A stretch of DNA of 7,176 nt, taken from the NCBI GenBank assembly GCA_016196415.1, contig JACPXS010000142.1, forward strand, positions 1 through 7,176, in the 5' to 3' direction. Below, in pieces: positions 5,801-7,176 of the stretch; positions within the stretch are counted from its first letter, which is position 1; every line of letters starts with the position of its first letter. The position numbers and the translations under genes are program-made. Origin of the DNA: Candidatus Omnitrophota bacterium (GTDB taxonomy: Bacteria > Omnitrophota > Koll11 > Aquiviventales > Aquiviventaceae). The notes under the pieces were generated by a model. It saw nothing but the letters and a program-made list of their open reading frames with translations, was not told the origin of the DNA and ran no database searches.

Positions 5801-6866
5801 GGGCCGGTTTCCCACCCCCCAACGACGCGATCCCATTGAGCTGCCTGAATCGCTGATCCAAGACCTCCTTCCGTCAGGCAACTACCATCTGCAAGAGGAA
5901 CGCCGTCTCTTCTACGTAGGGATGACGAGAGCGAAGGAGCAGCTCTACTTGACGTGCGCCTATGACTACGGAGGAAAGACGGTCCGGAAAGTGAGCCAAT
6001 TTGTGCTCGAGGCGATGGATCTGGCCACCCCAAGCCCTCCTGCTCGGCGCGTGAGCGCCCGCGAGCTCATCGAACGCTCGGAGACCAAACCGCCGATTCC
6101 GGTTTCGGCGAGCCCAAGAGCAAGCCGGCAGACGCTCCGCCTTGATCCGCATGGCGTCGATGACTACCGGACGTGCCCGTTGAAATACCGCTATAGCCAT
6201 CTCCTGAACATCCCCGTCATGCGTCACCACCTGGTGGCTTACGGTGCGGCCTTGCATAAGGCCGTTGAACTGTTCTTCACCCGCCAGCTGCGGGGCGTTC
6301 CGATGAGCGAGGCTGAGCTCCTCACAACGTTTGAGCGGCAGTGGAGCTCGGAAGGGTTCCTGACGCGGGAGCATGAAACGCTGCGCCTCACCCAAGGCCG
6401 CGAGGCGCTCAAGCGCTTCTTCGCGCGCCAGCAAGAGGCCCCGGAGCATCCCACCCTGATCGAGGGACGATTCAAGTTTCCGCTTGACGACCTGCTCATC
6501 GTGGGCCGCTGGGATCGCGTCGATCGCCGCGAACAGGAGGTGGTCATCATTGACTACAAATCCTCCGAGGTGGACGATCAAGGCGCTGCGGATCGGCGAG
6601 CCCGGGAATCGCTTCAGATGCTCATCTATGCGCTGGCTTGGCAGACGCTGCACGGAGAGCTGCCGCGCGTTGAACTGCGATTCCTTGAGACGGGCGTCAC
6701 CGGGCACGCCCGGTTCACCAACGAGGACCTCGACCGGGCAAGAACCGTGCTCCGAAATGCCGCGCAGGGCATTCGCGCGCAGGACTTTCATGCCCAGCCG
6801 CAAGAGTTTACCTGCCGCTGGTGCGCGTTCCAATCGATCTGCCCCTTCGCCTTTCAGGCTCGCTAA
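2880..6866 (+). CDS. UvrD/PcrA-type helicase fused to PD-(D/E)XK nuclease, interrupted by an intein
   Basis: The precursor has 1328 residues counted from TTG 2880; removing the intein leaves 964. Superfamily 1A helicase motifs are all present: Q-motif LTPTQREAV (4-12), Walker A AGAGTGKT (23-30), motif Ia (53-68), DEFQDTN with Asp239-Glu240, motif III DDDQ|SIYKWRGA split by the intein, motif IV TENFRSS, motif V TIHKAKGLEF (from 955) and motif VI with RRLFYVGMTRAKE (from 1008). The C-terminal part (about 1090-1327) is a RecB-like PD-(D/E)XK nuclease with His1126, Asp1212, Asp1225-Tyr-Lys1227 and QMLIYA. Four cysteines (1099, 1312, 1315, 1321; spacing C-x2-C-x5-C at the end) match the Fe-S staple of AddB, AdnAB and Cas4 nucleases. 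The likely role is end resection or repair of broken DNA, as in AdnA/AdnB; no partner subunit is in the window. The start is uncertain. TTG 2880 gives a compact N-terminus but has no ribosome binding site. TTG 2733 has GGAG 7 bases upstream and overlaps the lipoprotein gene, adding 49 residues that include the repeat. Confidence 0.95.
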   Translation: MDDLTPTQREAVLHEGGPLLIIAGAGTGKTTVITRRMAWLITTNRAQPHEVLALTFTDKAAAEMEERVDLLVPYGYVDVSIRTFHAFGDELLRDHALNVGLTPNFRVLSHAEQLVFLRQHVFELPLDTLRPLTDPTRFLELLARVFARAKDEAVSPEQFLVHAQDVQRQAEAAPHDPSRIAEARRTMELARGYAAYRQLLRQADAVDFGDQVLLAIELLEGQPDVLAAVRSRFRYLLIDEFQDTNYAQFRLLQLLAHPTANVTVVADDDQCLPRGTLISTPQGSRPIEEIARGQEVFTAVGKGHVGIQKVTRVFRSTKSVRLLTFRTREGRTISVTDNHKMFAFIPSVASRRDLHYVYLMHRQDVGWRLGVTNDLATRLRLERSADRIIGIQRFASDSEARFHETFWSLRYGIPTTVFKIREGVAIQGELLTRLHTLLDTNHRVERLARDLHVDLHAHHVCLDGVHRGSSHRVKINLSMCARRYRATHSVGTILKQPSILHTVRIQTSNPEAAAKLKATGVPVHAGPHGVTVSLAFADLKEAGAMAERLAQAVDGILETTCSVGRFHTEHTPALLMPAKNVLCGQYLPVLDAERAQVLYDEVVAVDETVKTCEVFDLEVDRTHNFIADGVVVHNSIYKWRGAAISNVLKFLDHYTGVRTVVLTENFRSSQPLLDCAYRLIRFNDPDRLEARQGINKKLIARATHPPAEPRFHVFDDVSSEADWVARTIREAVESGSRHPGDFAILVRSNREADLFLRALNVAGIPWQFSGSSALFAREESKMLLSCLKALADPDDSVSWYHVASSPLYRCPMDDLAKALAQARKTNQSLRAVIERLAEDPALDASLSEEGKRQLGQLVTDRTRLLELSRTHSSGQVLYRWLTDQGLLAALSRAERLEDALRLQTIAQFFQQLRRVEGLAGERLPELMQHLELFQAMGNEPLDEDDAWADRVNVFTIHKAKGLEFPVVFLVGLVQGRFPTPQRRDPIELPESLIQDLLPSGNYHLQEERRLFYVGMTRAKEQLYLTCAYDYGGKTVRKVSQFVLEAMDLATPSPPARRVSARELIERSETKPPIPVSASPRASRQTLRLDPHGVDDYRTCPLKYRYSHLLNIPVMRHHLVAYGAALHKAVELFFTRQLRGVPMSEAELLTTFERQWSSEGFLTREHETLRLTQGREALKRFFARQQEAPEHPTLIEGRFKFPLDDLLIVGRWDRVDRREQEVVIIDYKSSEVDDQGAADRRARESLQMLIYALAWQTLHGELPRVELRFLETGVTGHARFTNEDLDRARTVLRNAAQGIRAQDFHAQPQEFTCRWCAFQSICPFAFQAR
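3690..4781 (+). mobile_element. intein (364 residues) in helicase motif III
   Basis: An in-frame protein-splicing element begins at Cys1 (CLPRGTLIST) and ends at His363-Asn364; the next extein residue is Ser. The preceding residue is the Gln of VVADDDQ, and joining the exteins restores DDDQSIYKWRGA, an intact helicase motif III. Splicing blocks are clear: block A (1-13), block B with Thr66-x-x-His69 (ISVTDNH), block F at about 342-356 (CEVFDLEVDRTHNFIA) and block G GVVVHN. Intein length is 364, well above the roughly 135-150 of a minimal Hint domain, so about 200 residues form an inserted domain. No LAGLIDADG motif is seen; residues about 85-148 look like a GIY-YIG nuclease. Hand counts of six 60-base lines gave about 56% GC, against about 68% in four lines of flanking extein, consistent with separate ancestry. 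All splicing residues are intact, so it is probably active. Confidence 0.95.
3942..4133 (+). other. GIY-YIG-like nuclease segment within the intein
   Basis: Intein residues 85-148 read as a GIY-YIG fold. Tyr88 in YVYLM corresponds to the GIY tyrosine, RLGVT (98-102) to YIGxT, Arg108 to the catalytic Arg27 of I-TevI, and Glu134 to its metal-binding Glu75. The spacing supports this: from the YIG position to the Arg is 10 residues in both, and Glu134 is followed by Thr-Phe-Trp where I-TevI has Asn-Phe-Trp. The first Tyr of YIG is Arg98 here, with Trp97 beside it, a departure from the classic motif. The following region, about 150-310, has His/Arg-rich and helical stretches that could bind the homing site. 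I recall similar VYLM...RIGVT segments in other helicase inteins, so this may be a family trait rather than decay. Nuclease activity is inferred. Confidence 0.72.
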
Positions 6867-6912
6867 CCCCCCCCGCTTCGCGTCACCCGCCTACCTGACC
6901 ATTACCCGATTA

Positions 6913-6945
6913 AGAGCGCCTCTCAACATGACTGCGGGGCGCTCT
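6913..6945 (+). terminator. possible operon-end hairpin
   Basis: AGAGCGCC (6913-6920) pairs perfectly with GGCGCTCT (6938-6945), and the stem can be extended inwards by a T-G and a C-G pair. It starts 46 bases after the helicase stop, where a transcript end is expected. No T-run follows, so intrinsic termination would be weak; it could instead protect the 3' end or mark a factor-dependent site. Confidence 0.4.
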
Positions 6946-6946
6946 C

Positions 6947-7026
6947 GGTGAAGGGTGAAGGCTGGAGGGTGAAGGCATCACTCCGTCGCTCGATCCCCTG
7001 CACCCTTAACCCTCGACCCTGCACCC
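6947..7026. repeat. imperfect inverted repeat of GGGTGAAGG-type units
   Basis: The left arm (6947-6975) contains GGTGAAGG and GGGTGAAGG units; the right arm (6995-7026) contains CTGCACCC, CCTTAACCC and CCTGCACCC units. The arms are roughly complementary, separated by about 19 bases. Each arm is itself built of near-repeats of 8-12 bases, so the element may have grown by unit duplication. Similar runs of TTCACCC-type units are, as I recall, common between genes in some environmental bacteria. Confidence 0.5.
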
Positions 7027-7069
7027 AGAGCAGCCAAGGTCTTGTTGATCGCCGCTGCTCTGTCGAAAA

Positions 7070-7085
7070 GCTGCTGCGTAGCAGC
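7070..7085. repeat. small perfect hairpin
   Basis: GCTGCT (7070-7075) pairs with AGCAGC (7080-7085) around the loop GCGT. It is short and could be chance, but it lies in a stretch dense in inverted repeats. Confidence 0.35.
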
Positions 7086-7105
7086 GGGTGACGCGGAGCC
7101 GGGGT

Positions 7106-7162
7106 CCCCATGTCCGCCCGCAGAACCAGCGCGAGAGTCGCTGGGCGAGGACGGACGTGGGG
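7106..7162. repeat. nested two-stem inverted repeat
   Basis: The outer stem pairs CCCCATGTCCG (7106-7116) with CGGACGTGGGG (7152-7162): 11 pairs, one of them T-G. Inside it, CCAGCG (7126-7131) pairs with CGCTGG (7139-7144) around a 7-base loop. The two stems together form a long hairpin with an internal loop, more than expected by chance in this length. Its right half overlaps copy 2 of the direct repeat. It could be a REP-like element or part of a structured RNA. Confidence 0.5.
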
Positions 7163-7174
7163 TGGCGCAGCGGC
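7143..7174 (+). repeat. GC-rich direct repeat, copy 2
   Basis: This is the partner of the repeat at 121-149, in the same orientation, with 26 of the 29 aligned bases identical plus a 3-base insertion (TGG) before CGCAGCGGC. It overlaps the right arm of the nested inverted repeat; copy 1 lacks an equally clear stem. The copy may continue beyond the window. Confidence 0.5.
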
Positions 7175-7176
7175 AG

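Larger units (their letters stand above)
6867..7176. other. 3' flank without a gene
   Basis: After the helicase stop comes a run of eight C (6867-6874) and then about 300 bases with no credible coding frame. The one open frame on the minus strand (7111-6923) is an Arg/Ser/Pro-rich translation of repeat DNA. The region contains an 8-bp hairpin (6913-6945), an imperfect inverted repeat of G-rich and C-rich arms (6947-7026), a small hairpin (7070-7085), a nested two-stem inverted repeat (7106-7162) and the second copy of the direct repeat (7143-7174). No tRNA or promoter was recognised. Confidence 0.6.

Noticed and set aside
5874..6833. 319-codon minus-strand frame
   Set aside because: It lies wholly antisense to the nuclease domain of the helicase, which has strong motif evidence; it shows no motif of its own.
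6923..7111. 62-codon minus-strand frame after the helicase
   Set aside because: It is a translation of the inverted repeats (Ser/Pro/Arg-rich) without a ribosome binding site or known domain.
1..7176. tRNA, rRNA or CRISPR array
   Set aside because: No T-loop-like GGTTCGAATCC context with an acceptor stem, no rRNA-like conserved stretch, and no regularly spaced identical repeats were found on either strand.

Overview
The window is a GC-rich bacterial chromosome segment carrying four genes on the + strand, packed like an operon, between two non-coding, repeat-bearing flanks. The lipoprotein signal peptide, the GC content (roughly 60% or more) and the short dispersed repeats fit a Gram-negative, probably uncultured lineage such as those known from metagenomes. 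Nothing here fixes the phylum, and I do not claim one.

Layout: 1-327 has no convincing gene but holds three small hairpins and one copy of a GC-rich direct repeat. 328-813 encodes a HIT-family nucleotide hydrolase/transferase. 810-2000 encodes a dGTPase-like HD-domain dNTP triphosphohydrolase that overlaps the HIT gene by 4 nt. 2018-2761 encodes a lipoprotein of unknown function with a clear lipobox. A palindromic repeat lies at 2807-2854. 2880-6866 encodes a UvrD/PcrA-type superfamily 1 helicase fused to a C-terminal PD-(D/E)XK nuclease with a four-cysteine, Fe-S-type motif (AdnAB-like layout). 6867-7176 is non-coding, with a hairpin just after the operon, an imperfect inverted repeat, a nested stem and a second copy of the direct repeat seen at 121-149.

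The most striking element is a 364-residue intein (3690-4781) inserted exactly within helicase motif III, between Gln and Ser of DDDQ|SIYKWRGA. It has Cys1, a block B TxxH, a block F and a terminal His-Asn followed by Ser. Instead of a recognisable LAGLIDADG endonuclease it carries a segment whose key residues line up, with matching spacing, with the GIY-YIG nuclease of I-TevI (Tyr88, Gly100, Arg108, Glu134 followed by Thr-Phe-Trp), although the YIG tyrosine is Arg. Its base composition is visibly less GC-rich than the exteins, consistent with acquisition by transfer.

Taken together, the operon joins nucleotide-pool enzymes (a HIT enzyme and a dNTPase) to a helicase-nuclease probably involved in DNA-end processing or repair. 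The helicase-nuclease can become active only after protein splicing. The functional link between the genes is inferred from gene order alone.
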